Of a DNA stretch of 7,536 nt, positions 1-6,442 are shown in pieces; position 1 is the stretch's first letter; every line of letters starts with the position of its first letter. Below the pieces are notes generated by a model. It searched no databases and had not been told where the DNA came from. It worked only from the letters and a program-made list of their open reading frames with translations. This DNA comes from Methylacidiphilaceae bacterium (GTDB lineage: Bacteria; Verrucomicrobiota; Verrucomicrobiia; Methylacidiphilales; Methylacidiphilaceae). Where the stretch lies: the NCBI GenBank assembly GCA_028687155.1, contig JAQUAR010000061.1:1-7536 (forward strand). The letters run 5' to 3'. The position numbers and the translations under genes are program-made.

Positions 1-993
1 CAAGAAATAGGCTCCGCTCTCTCTCATCTGCTCTTCAGCGAGGGCGATCTGTTCGTTCACCTCCTCGGGCGGTCCATCGCACTCGCAGAGAAGGAGGGCG
101 GCCGCGTCCATCGGATAGCCGGCGTGGACAAACTCCTCGGCCGCCCGAATGGCTAAGTTATCCATCATTTCCAAGGCCGCCGGAACGAATCCTCGGCCGA
201 TCAGCTTTCCCACCGCCGCCGCGGCGGAATCGACCGAGGCGAAGGCGGCGACGATCAAGCGAGCCAAGGGGGGGCGCGGCAAGAGACGGACCGTCGCCTC
301 AACGGCCACCCCGAGGAGGCCTTCCGATCCCGCGAAGAGGGCCAGGAGATCGAAGCCGGCCGAGTCGAGTGCTTCCGATCCCAGGGTCAGCAGCTCCGCT
401 CTTGAGGTTAGAATCTTGACGGAAAGTAGGTTATGAACGGTCAACCCGTATTTAAGGCAATGAAGGCCGCCCGCGTTTTCCGCAATGTTCCCTCCGATCG
501 TGCAGGCGACTTCGGAGGAAGGGTCCGGGGCATAGAAGAGGCCGTGAGGAGCGGCGGCTTCCGAGATCGCTCGATTGGTTACCCCGGGTTCGACTCGTGC
601 CGTTCGGTTGAGAGGATCGAGCGCAAGGATCTTCCGAAACCGGGCCATGCTCAGGAGCAGGCCGCCGCTTCTGGGGAGAGCTCCTCCCGACAAGCCGGTT
701 CCCGCACCCCGGGGAATGACCGGCAGGCGTAGCGCGCAGCAGACGCGGAGGAGCTCCTGGACTTGGGCGATCGATTCCGGGATCGCCACCGCCAAGGGGG
801 TCTCCCGGTAGGCGGTCAGTCCGTCGCACTCATACGGCCGCAGCTCCTCCGGATCGGAAAGCAAGGGGCAACCGGGGACCGCCCTTCGCAGCCGCCGCAA
901 GATTTCTTCTGGCGAGCAGGAGCGGGAGGCCGCTCCATCGGCCTCCCGCGCGCCGCCTCCGCGCAGGAAGGAGGCCAGGGGCGAAGGAGTCAC
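1..993 (-). CDS. glcD: Glycolate oxidase FAD-binding subunit GlcD (C-terminus beyond window)
   Basis: This is the flavin subunit of glycolate oxidase, which oxidises glycolate to glyoxylate and passes electrons on through partner subunits (GlcE/GlcF in the classical complex). The visible 331 codons cover the N-terminal PCMH-type FAD-binding domain and the start of the substrate domain. Seen directly: PYECDGLTAYR at about residues 53-63, the FAD-binding RGAGTGLSGGALP at 95-107, PDPSSEVACTIGGNIAENAGG at 157-176, GLHCLKYGLTVHNLL at 176-190, and LFAGSEGLLGV at 219-229. These closely match the known GlcD pattern, followed by the family's LEMMDNLAIRAAE. About 130-170 C-terminal residues lie outside the window. 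The chosen start is GTG at 993, the only plausible start between the upstream in-frame TAA (the speA stop) and the conserved region; its ribosome site is weak (GAGG about 12 nt upstream). It follows speA by 54 nt on the same strand. Family assignment is near certain; the exact start is less so. Confidence 0.93.
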   Translation of the reverse strand, partial: MTPSPLASFLRGGGAREADGAASRSCSPEEILRRLRRAVPGCPLLSDPEELRPYECDGLTAYRETPLAVAIPESIAQVQELLRVCCALRLPVIPRGAGTGLSGGALPRSGGLLLSMARFRKILALDPLNRTARVEPGVTNRAISEAAAPHGLFYAPDPSSEVACTIGGNIAENAGGLHCLKYGLTVHNLLSVKILTSRAELLTLGSEALDSAGFDLLALFAGSEGLLGVAVEATVRLLPRPPLARLIVAAFASVDSAAAAVGKLIGRGFVPAALEMMDNLAIRAAEEFVHAGYPMDAAALLLCECDGPPEEVNEQIALAEEQMRESGAYFL

Positions 994-1047
994 AAAAGAC
1001 GAATGCCTCGAATGCGATCCTTTGACAACGCCACCTCCGCCCGCCGG

Positions 1048-3018
1048 TTAGCTCGTGACCAGAGAAGGCAGCGGCGCAGGAGACAGAGCAAGGCTTGTCG
1101 GATACGCAAATTCGAGGTAGGTCGGATGGCGCAGCCCGGCTTCGTAAAAGTCGAGCAGGCGCATGCCTTCGTTCGGCTTCAGCACATCCCCCTTGATGGC
1201 GGCATCGATCTGTGCCTTGAAGGCCCGCTGAAGAGCATGGGTCTCGTACTGAACCGAGGCCAGGGCCTCCGCGATCGTGAGGGCTGGGATGGTTTCTTCA
1301 ATGTAGAAGCCCTGTGGTTCGTCGGCGTCGAGAAAGACGTGCGCCTCGTTGACTCTTCCCAAGAGGTTGTGCAGATCGCCCATGATGTCTTGGTAGGCAC
1401 CGATGAGAAAAATACCGACGAGATAGGGCTTCCCCGTAAAATCATGAAGGGGCAGAGTGCTCTGGACAGCGTCGTCGCCATCGATAAACGTCGAGATCTT
1501 GCCATCGGAATCGCAGGTAATGTCGGCCAAAATGGCTCGACGGGTCGGCGGCCGGTGGAGTTCGTGGATGGGGACGATCGGGAAAACCTGGCCGAGTCCC
1601 CAATAATCGATCAAGGATTGGAATACGGAAAAATTACAGAGAAATTGATCGCAGAACGAATTGCCGAGCTTGCGAATTTCTTCCGGAATCTGCTTTGTCC
1701 CTTCGTAGAGAGAGAGAACCTCTTTGCTGATTTCCCAGTAGAGCGTTTCGACGCGCGCTTTGGTGTGGAGATCGAGAAGGCCCAGGTCAAACATGGAAAG
1801 CGCATCTTCCTTGATCTGAAGCGCGTCATGATAATGCTCGAGGCGATTCTTCCGGTTGAAAAGCTGTTTCTTCACATCGAGCAGTTCCCGGACGAGCTTA
1901 TGAGGCTCCGTCTGCGACAGCGTGGCGGCGGGAGTCCTCTCCTTTTCAATGGATCCAAAGGTGTCGACGATGAGAACCGAATGGTGTGCGGCGACGGCTC
2001 GACCGCTCTCGGTGACCAGGCAGGGGTGAGGGACCTTCTCCTCGTCACAGATTTCCGCCACATTGTAGACCACGTCGCGCGCATACTCTTGCAGAGTGTA
2101 GTTGATGCTCGAGTCGGTCGAGCGGCTCCCATCGTAGTCGACCCCCAGGCCGCCGCCCGCATCGAGGTAGGCGACTGGAAATCCCAACTGGCGGAGGCGG
2201 GCGTAGTAGCGGGCGGCCTCACGCACGGCGCGCTTGATGGTAATGATGTCGGGGATTTGAGAGCCGATATGGAAATGGACGAGCTGCAGGCAGCGTTCCA
2301 TTCCGCATTGGCGCAGGCGATCGGTCACATCGAGCAGTTCCTGGGTAGAGAGGCCGAACTTTGCGCCTTCGCCGCTGGAAAGAGCCCATCGTCCCCTCCC
2401 TTTTGCCGAAAGGCGGATGCGCACGCCGAGAAGGGGGTCTACCTCCAACTTGCGGGCGGCTTCGAGCGCGACCTCGAGTTCCGCCGGCTTTTCCAGGACC
2501 AGGAAGATCTTCTTCTTAAGCTTGCGGCCCAGAAGAGCGGTTTCGACGAAGAGACTGTCCTTGAATCCGTTACAGACGATCAAGCCTTCCGAGTCCCGGT
2601 GGAGGGCAAGGGCGGCAAAGAGCTCCGGCTTGCTCCCGACCTCCAAGCCGTGATGATAAGGAGAGCCCGCGTCGAGGATCTCTTCCACGACTTCTTGGAG
2701 CTGGTTGACCTTGATTGGGAAAACGCCGCGGAACCGTTCGCGGTAGCCTGCCTCCTCGATCGCTTCGGCAAATGCCCGGTTCAGGCTTTCGACCCGGTGG
2801 CGAAGGAGGTCTTGAAAGCGGAGGAGGAGCGGGAATTGCAGTTTGCGCTCTCGCGCCATTTCGACCACTTCGAGCAGGTCGATCTCCGGACCACCGTCCT
2901 GCAGCGGGCGAACGGTCATGTGACCCGCTTCATTGGCGGAGAAGTATCCCGCACCCCATCTCGGAATTTGATAGGTCTGCAGGGCCTGGTGGATATTCCA
3001 CGGAATTTTCGCGCTCAT
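1048..3018 (-). CDS. speA: Biosynthetic arginine decarboxylase (PLP-dependent)
   Basis: This cytoplasmic enzyme decarboxylates L-arginine to agmatine, the first step of the agmatine route to putrescine and other polyamines. The 656 residues match the usual SpeA length of about 630-660. Seen directly: the PLP Schiff-base lysine K103 in GVFPIKVNQ (98-106), the HFHIGSQI motif at 248-255, the phosphate-binding DAGGGLGVDYDG at 286-297, TESGRA at 336-341, the catalytic-domain CDSDGKI at 502-508, and the SpeA-typical VGIFLIGAYQDIMGDLHNLLGR at 534-555. This is the fold-type III (alanine racemase-like barrel) decarboxylase family, and the long insert and C-terminal helical part separate it from LysA and ODC. 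The ATG at 3018 is preferred over an upstream ATG at 3057 because AGGGAG lies 4 nt before it and homologous SpeA proteins begin close to this point; the extra 13 residues look like leader sequence. The stop is TAA at 1048-1050. No speB (agmatinase) or agmatine deiminase gene is visible nearby, so the next step must be encoded elsewhere. Confidence 0.96.
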   Translation of the reverse strand: MSAKIPWNIHQALQTYQIPRWGAGYFSANEAGHMTVRPLQDGGPEIDLLEVVEMARERKLQFPLLLRFQDLLRHRVESLNRAFAEAIEEAGYRERFRGVFPIKVNQLQEVVEEILDAGSPYHHGLEVGSKPELFAALALHRDSEGLIVCNGFKDSLFVETALLGRKLKKKIFLVLEKPAELEVALEAARKLEVDPLLGVRIRLSAKGRGRWALSSGEGAKFGLSTQELLDVTDRLRQCGMERCLQLVHFHIGSQIPDIITIKRAVREAARYYARLRQLGFPVAYLDAGGGLGVDYDGSRSTDSSINYTLQEYARDVVYNVAEICDEEKVPHPCLVTESGRAVAAHHSVLIVDTFGSIEKERTPAATLSQTEPHKLVRELLDVKKQLFNRKNRLEHYHDALQIKEDALSMFDLGLLDLHTKARVETLYWEISKEVLSLYEGTKQIPEEIRKLGNSFCDQFLCNFSVFQSLIDYWGLGQVFPIVPIHELHRPPTRRAILADITCDSDGKISTFIDGDDAVQSTLPLHDFTGKPYLVGIFLIGAYQDIMGDLHNLLGRVNEAHVFLDADEPQGFYIEETIPALTIAEALASVQYETHALQRAFKAQIDAAIKGDVLKPNEGMRLLDFYEAGLRHPTYLEFAYPTSLALSPAPLPSLVTS

Positions 3019-3142
3019 CGGTCTCCCTATATAAAAATCTCTCTCGGCTCTTCGCAATCTCGGGGAAAGAGAAAGTTTCCGCTTAGGAGTCGAGGGATTC
3101 GCGGCAGCTTGCGAAGGGGCGGGATTATGGTACGAAGGAGGT
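3019..3142. promoter_or_regulatory. Divergent intergenic region between speA and the BFN gene
   Basis: This 124-nt region must hold the 5' ends of both divergent genes. It contains one AT-rich patch, TATATAAAAA at 3028-3037, in otherwise GC-rich sequence. On the minus strand, TTGCGA (3052-3057) and TATATA (3028-3033) are spaced 18 nt apart and resemble -35 and -10 boxes. However, that promoter would start transcription at about 3021, which removes the speA ribosome site at 3023-3028 from the message. On the plus strand, TATAAA (3030-3035) could serve the BFN gene with a leader of about 100 nt, but its -35 box would lie within the speA start region. The promoter role is inferred from position; the exact boxes are uncertain. 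Confidence 0.4.
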
Positions 3143-3143
3143 G
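3135..3143 (+). promoter_or_regulatory. Strong Shine-Dalgarno sequence abutting the BFN GTG start
   Basis: AAGGAGGTG is a nine-base perfect complement to the usual 16S rRNA 3' end. Its GGAGG core (3137-3141) ends one base before the GTG start at 3143, which is closer than the usual 5-9 nt. The out-of-frame ATG at 3150 sits at a textbook 8-nt distance. The site is clear; which start codon it serves is not. Confidence 0.6.
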
Positions 3144-3637
3144 TGAAGAATGATCTCGTCTCCGTCGAGGTCGTCGGAATCCTCCCGACCGGACCTCAGG
3201 GCTTCGCCGTTTTCCTGGGCAATGAGGAGAAGGTATTCGTGATCAACGTCGATAGCTATGTCGGCCGTGCGATTATGGCGGCACTGCGCGGCGAGCGCAA
3301 CGAGCGGCCGCTGACCCACGAGTTGGTCGGATTGATTTTCGAGGGGTTTTCGATCGGCATAGACCGAGTTGTAATCAATGACTTGCGAAGCAACACCTAC
3401 TTTGCGCGGCTTCTTCTGCACGCCGAAAGCGAGGTGCATAAGAAGATGATCGAAATCGACGCTCGTCCCAGCGATTGCCTGACGCTCGCCTTGCAAGCCA
3501 AGCGCCCGATTCTGGTCTCCCGCGAAGTCTGGGACGAAGTAGAGGACATGAGCGAGCTTCTGGAGAAGATGCGCGAGGCGCAACGCAAACAGCAAGAGCC
3601 GCCCGACGAGCCGTTCTTCGGCGGCGAGACCAAATAG
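3143..3637 (+). CDS. BFN/DUF151 bifunctional nuclease family protein
   Basis: This is a 164-residue protein of the BFN (DUF151) family. The family fold is known from the Thermotoga protein TM0160, and plant members have reported DNase/RNase activity; the bacterial role is poorly defined, so nuclease activity here is by family name only. Seen directly: the N-terminal GFAVFLGNEEKVFVINVD segment (about 20-37), ERPLTHELVG (54-63), the central RVVINDLRSNTYFARLLL (75-92), and the family hallmark IEIDARPSDCLTLAL (103-117) followed by RPILVSREVWDEVEDM (121-136). The last 25 residues are charged and proline-rich, and probably disordered. There is no signal peptide or membrane segment, so it should be cytoplasmic. 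The GTG at 3143 is chosen because the family typically begins just before a D-L-V/V-x-V-E-V strand and no other in-frame start exists; its ribosome site is unusually close. It converges on terC with one base between the stops. Confidence 0.88.
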   Translation: MKNDLVSVEVVGILPTGPQGFAVFLGNEEKVFVINVDSYVGRAIMAALRGERNERPLTHELVGLIFEGFSIGIDRVVINDLRSNTYFARLLLHAESEVHKKMIEIDARPSDCLTLALQAKRPILVSREVWDEVEDMSELLEKMREAQRKQQEPPDEPFFGGETK

Positions 3638-3638
3638 A

Positions 3639-4544
3639 TCACGGTCCGCCCGGGTTGCGTAAACCCTTTCCCCTGGCGGAGGCGAGGAATGCGCCGAGGA
3701 AGAGAGAGGCGATCAGGACGGCCGTACCGAGCGTTGGAACGGAGAACCACGGTTTGAGGCAGAGTTCTCCGCCCATGAGCGCCAGAACCCACGGGATCGC
3801 CCGGTTCAGCCACTGCAGGTTGTCCGCCGCGTGCTGCACGAGCGGGTAGAGGGAACGGAGTCCCATGACCGCGCAAAGATTGGCCGGAAAGACCACGGTG
3901 GGATCGAGCGTGATGGCAAATGCCGCCGGAACCGAATCCAACGCGAAAAGCAGGTCGGCGAGCTCGATGGACAGGAGGGCAAGCAGCCGCGGAGACCGCG
4001 GGATCCGGCCGCACCGGAGAAGGAGCCCGCGGGGTCTCTCTCCCTCGCTCGGGGGACTCAGGGTGCCGAGCAGTCGTCCTCCCGGGATCACGGGCTCCGA
4101 GTCCGGTTTGCGGGAGAGCCGGACCGCCGCGACGAAGAGCAGGAGCCCGAACAGGGGGAAGACGGCTTCGTACTTTCGAAGCAGGCTCAAGCCCGTCCAG
4201 ATCAACAGGGCACGCAGGAGGACGGCCAGGAGGACACCCACGGTCAGCAGATGCCCTTGGGCGGCGCCCCGAATGTGGAAAAGACGGAATGTCCCGTAAA
4301 AGGCGAAGAGATTGTCGATGCTTAGGAGATATTCGAGGCCGTACATGGCTCCAAAGTCGAGAGCCGCGGAAAGTCCGCGCGTCTTCCCAAGGTAGCCGCC
4401 GTAGACCACGGAAAACGTCAACCAGAGAAGGCTGAGAAGGAGAGCCCGGCGCAGGGGCCTCTTGCTCAAGCTTCTGGCCAAGCCCGCTTCGAGCAGTGCG
4501 AGCAGGGTGAGGAGGCCGAAGAACGAAAAGAGGAAAGAACTCAT
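3639..4544 (-). CDS. TerC-family integral membrane protein
   Basis: This is a 301-residue polytopic inner-membrane protein of the TerC family (LysE transporter superfamily). Family members have been linked to tellurite resistance and, more recently, to manganese efflux or metal loading of exported proteins; the substrate here is not known. Hydrophobic segments are visible at about 1-22, 35-52, 62-90, 97-122, 127-142, 185-215, 218-240, 247-265 and 270-290. The two signature acidic helices are present: GLEYLLSIDNLFAF (69-82; E71, D77, N78) and SIELADLLFALDSVPAAFAIT (192-212; E194, D197, D203), followed by NLCAVMGLRSLY (222-233). The 143-183 loop is basic and proline-rich, probably cytoplasmic. 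The ATG at 4544 is the first start giving a membrane-ready N-terminus. I see no clear Shine-Dalgarno sequence before it; a hairpin occupies that place. The gene diverges from panC (84 nt) and converges on the BFN gene. No ter-cluster genes (terA, terD and so on) are nearby, so a dedicated tellurite operon is not supported. Confidence 0.9.
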   Translation of the reverse strand: MSSFLFSFFGLLTLLALLEAGLARSLSKRPLRRALLLSLLWLTFSVVYGGYLGKTRGLSAALDFGAMYGLEYLLSIDNLFAFYGTFRLFHIRGAAQGHLLTVGVLLAVLLRALLIWTGLSLLRKYEAVFPLFGLLLFVAAVRLSRKPDSEPVIPGGRLLGTLSPPSEGERPRGLLLRCGRIPRSPRLLALLSIELADLLFALDSVPAAFAITLDPTVVFPANLCAVMGLRSLYPLVQHAADNLQWLNRAIPWVLALMGGELCLKPWFSVPTLGTAVLIASLFLGAFLASARGKGLRNPGGP

Positions 4545-4545
4545 G

Positions 4546-4566
4546 GGAGCCGGAACGGCCGGCTTC
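4546..4566. promoter_or_regulatory. GC-rich hairpin between terC and panC
   Basis: GGAGCCGG (4546-4553) pairs with CCGGCTTC (4559-4566) around the loop AACGG: eight pairs including one G-T wobble in plus-strand DNA terms. Read on the plus strand it is followed by TTTT (4567-4570), so it resembles a short intrinsic terminator or attenuator in front of panC. Read on the minus strand, the core AGCCGG/CCGGCT stem ends 3 nt before the terC ATG and takes the place where a ribosome site is expected. The pairing is seen directly; a function in either direction is inference. Confidence 0.4.
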
Positions 4567-4628
4567 TTTTGAGCGCGAAGGATTGGATCAACACAAGGAA
4601 AAATGGTGCCGGCGGAAGGAGGATCAGG

Positions 4629-5405
4629 ATGCAGCTCATCGAAGATCCAGAAGAGATGCAGGCGGTTGGACTCCGCCTGAGGCAAGGCGGTGCTTCCTCC
4701 GTGTTGGTGCCAACCATGGGGGCGCTCCATCCTGGACATCTCTTCCTCATCCAAAAAGCGCGCCAAGAGGGAGCGCCTGTGATCGTCAGCGTCTATGTCA
4801 ATCCCTTGCAGTTCGGCCCCGGAGAAGACCTGGCCGCGTATCCGCGGACGACGGAGGCGGACGCGCAGGCCTGCGAAGCGGGCGGCGTGGATCTTCTCTT
4901 TGCTCCCCGGACTCTCTATGCGGGCGACCATTCGACCTATGTCGGGGAGGAAGCTCTCTCTTCCGGCCGGTGCGGAAGAAGCCGACCGGGCCACTTTCGA
5001 GGAGTCGCGACCGTGGTCGTAAAGCTCCTCAACCTGACCCAGGCGGCTGCGGCGGTCTTCGGGTGGAAGGATGCGCAGCAACTTTCCGTAATCCGTCGTG
5101 TGGTGCGCGATCTGGCGCTCCCTGTCCGGATCGTCCCGGTGGAGATCCAGCGGGATCGGGATGGGCTGGCATGGAGCTCGAGGAACCGGTATCTTTCGGC
5201 AGAGCAGCGGAAGAGGGCGGCTGCCTTCCCTCGCATCCTCGAGGAGGCGGCTCGTCGTCCGGATGGCTGCGTCTGGGCGGCGGCCGAGTTGAACAAGAGG
5301 CCGGGCTTTCGCGTCGACTATATTGAAGAAGTGGACGATCGCGTGTGCGGAGCCATCTGGATCGATGAAGTTCGGTTGATCGACAATTTTCCATGCACAG
5401 GCTAA
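4629..5405 (+). CDS. panC: Pantoate--beta-alanine ligase (pantothenate synthetase)
   Basis: This enzyme condenses pantoate and beta-alanine, using ATP through a pantoyl-adenylate, to make pantothenate, the precursor of coenzyme A. It is a 258-residue cytoplasmic protein. Seen directly: the nucleotide-binding VPTMGALHPGH (27-37) with the HxGH signature at H34-H37, VSVYVNPLQFGPGEDLAAYPR (53-73), RPGHFRGVATVVVKLLN (119-135), FGWKDAQQL (144-152; the family norm is FGxKDxQQ), and the KMSKS-like DGLAWSSRNRYLS (178-190). The N-terminal Rossmann domain is complete. The C-terminal domain is short: total length is about 20-30 residues below the usual 280, with material missing between about 190 and 228, although the closing RVDYIEEVDD...RLIDNF strand pattern is kept. 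The ATG at 4629 follows GGAAGGAGG (4614-4622) by 6 nt, an excellent ribosome site. Its end overlaps the amidase gene by 13 nt. panB and panD are not in view. Confidence 0.95.
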   Translation: MQLIEDPEEMQAVGLRLRQGGASSVLVPTMGALHPGHLFLIQKARQEGAPVIVSVYVNPLQFGPGEDLAAYPRTTEADAQACEAGGVDLLFAPRTLYAGDHSTYVGEEALSSGRCGRSRPGHFRGVATVVVKLLNLTQAAAAVFGWKDAQQLSVIRRVVRDLALPVRIVPVEIQRDRDGLAWSSRNRYLSAEQRKRAAAFPRILEEAARRPDGCVWAAAELNKRPGFRVDYIEEVDDRVCGAIWIDEVRLIDNFPCTG

Positions 5406-6442
5406 TTCGAGCCGTGCTTCTGGCGGCTGCTGTTCTTCTGACGTCGGCCCTCGCTGAGGCGGAAGGCGATACCGGGTGGCATCTTGCGACCATCGGCGGG
5501 CGAGAATACGTGCCGATCGAGGAGTTTTGCCACTTTTATCGTCTCTCGGCCGTGGAGCCGTTGCCAGGGGAAATCCATCTGTCGGGGAGTGCGGGGACCG
5601 TGGAAGGGAAGCACGGAAGGCCGTATGTCTTCATCGACGGCATTCGCCACACGCTCTCTTTTCCTCTCCTCGAAAGGGATCGACAATGGTACGTTTCCCG
5701 CACCGACCTTTCCTGCTTGTTCGATCCCATTTTTCGTCCTTCCCATGTTCCGGTGCGGTTTTCGTTCCGGGGCGTCGTGATCGATCCTGGGCATGGCGGC
5801 GAGGATAAGGGAGCGAGAAGCCGCAACGGCCGATTTGAGAAGGAGTACACCTTGGACACTGCTCGTCGGCTGGGGAAAATTCTCCGCTCCCAAGATCTTC
5901 CCGTCGTCTTTACGCGAACGAGCGACGTCTTCGTTCCCCTGGAAGAGCGAGTTCGGATTGCCCAGGCCTATCCGGACTACGTCTTTGTCAGCCTCCATTA
6001 TAACCAGTCGGAGCCGAGCGGGCACGGAGTCGAGACCTATTGCCTCGCACCTCGGGGAGCCCCGTCGAGCAATAATGGCACCTGGGTCCGACGGGTCGAC
6101 TATCTGCCCCTCCCGGGAAACGGCAACGACCTGCTCAATACGCTCTTGGCCCACGAAATCCATTTGGAGCTCGTCCGCTTGCGACCGGACGATCCGGAGA
6201 TGGACCGGGGGTTTCGACGCGCTCGGTTCGTGGTGCTTCGGGACAATCCGCTGCCCGGAGCTCTGGTGGAAGGAGGTTTTCTGTCCGACCCGATCGATTC
6301 GTCCTGGATCGATCGACCGGAGTATCGACAGCGGCTGGCCGAGGCCGTGGCTCGCGGGCTTGGCCATTTCTTCCAAGCGACGGATGTGCGCGCGTCCGCC
6401 TCCCGTGCGATCTCCGTGAAGCGCGGATCCGAGTTTCAGTAG
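5393..6442 (+). CDS. Secreted N-acetylmuramoyl-L-alanine amidase (Amidase_3)
   Basis: This zinc hydrolase cleaves the bond between N-acetylmuramic acid and L-alanine in peptidoglycan and should act in the periplasm, in cell separation or wall remodelling. Of its 349 residues, 1-22 form a signal peptide (MHRLIRAVLLAAAVLLTSALA, cleavage probably after ALA). Residues 29-118 form a beta-rich module resembling the copper-amine-oxidase N-terminal-like domain attached to some amidases (GREYVPIEEF, FIDGIRH, WYVSRTDL). The Amidase_3 domain spans about 126-328: VVIDPGHGGEDKGA (128-141) with zinc ligand H134, ligand E149 in FEKEYTLDTARRL, ligand H202 in VSLHYN, and catalytic E293 in LVEGGFLSDP. An insert at about 216-245 (PRGAPSSNNG ... 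PGNGND) separates the third ligand from the rest. The ATG at 5393 lies inside panC, and the start has no strong ribosome site, so translation is probably coupled to panC. It resembles AmiC/CwlD-type enzymes, but no AMIN domain is apparent, so no gene symbol is given. Confidence 0.92.
   Translation: MHRLIRAVLLAAAVLLTSALAEAEGDTGWHLATIGGREYVPIEEFCHFYRLSAVEPLPGEIHLSGSAGTVEGKHGRPYVFIDGIRHTLSFPLLERDRQWYVSRTDLSCLFDPIFRPSHVPVRFSFRGVVIDPGHGGEDKGARSRNGRFEKEYTLDTARRLGKILRSQDLPVVFTRTSDVFVPLEERVRIAQAYPDYVFVSLHYNQSEPSGHGVETYCLAPRGAPSSNNGTWVRRVDYLPLPGNGNDLLNTLLAHEIHLELVRLRPDDPEMDRGFRRARFVVLRDNPLPGALVEGGFLSDPIDSSWIDRPEYRQRLAEAVARGLGHFFQATDVRASASRAISVKRGSEFQ

Noticed and set aside
149..829. Several plus- and minus-strand short frames in the left 1 kb
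   Set aside because: They are Arg/Ser/Ala-rich shadows of the glcD frame, which runs uninterrupted from 993 to the window edge and matches GlcD closely.
763..3153. 796-codon open frame on the plus strand, antisense to all of speA
   Set aside because: The minus-strand frame encodes an unmistakable full-length arginine decarboxylase with all motifs. The antisense translation shows no recognisable domain and is explained by GC-rich codon use with few stop codons in the opposing frame.
3652..3669. GGGTT-GCGTA-AACCC hairpin followed by TTT after the BFN gene
   Set aside because: The stem has only 5 pairs, the T-run is just three bases, and it lies inside the 3' end of terC coding sequence. This is too weak to call a terminator.
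4569..4628. TTG-initiated 20-residue extension of PanC
   Set aside because: The extension has no family counterpart, and the ATG at 4629 has an excellent ribosome site 6 nt upstream.
4545..5081. Upstream extension of the terC frame, antisense to panC (to 480 codons)
   Set aside because: The extension is low-complexity and Arg/Ser/Pro-rich, lies opposite a fully conserved panC, and would place soluble sequence before the first membrane helix of TerC.
6290..6320. Cluster of GATC/TCGA repeats near the end of the amidase gene
   Set aside because: Explained by Asp, Ile and Arg codons of the protein (ID..SWIDRPE). There is no regular spacing and no origin-like AT-rich context.
5402..6376. 324-codon minus-strand frame antisense to the amidase gene
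   Set aside because: It has no recognisable motif. The plus strand carries a complete Amidase_3 domain with signal peptide and all zinc ligands.
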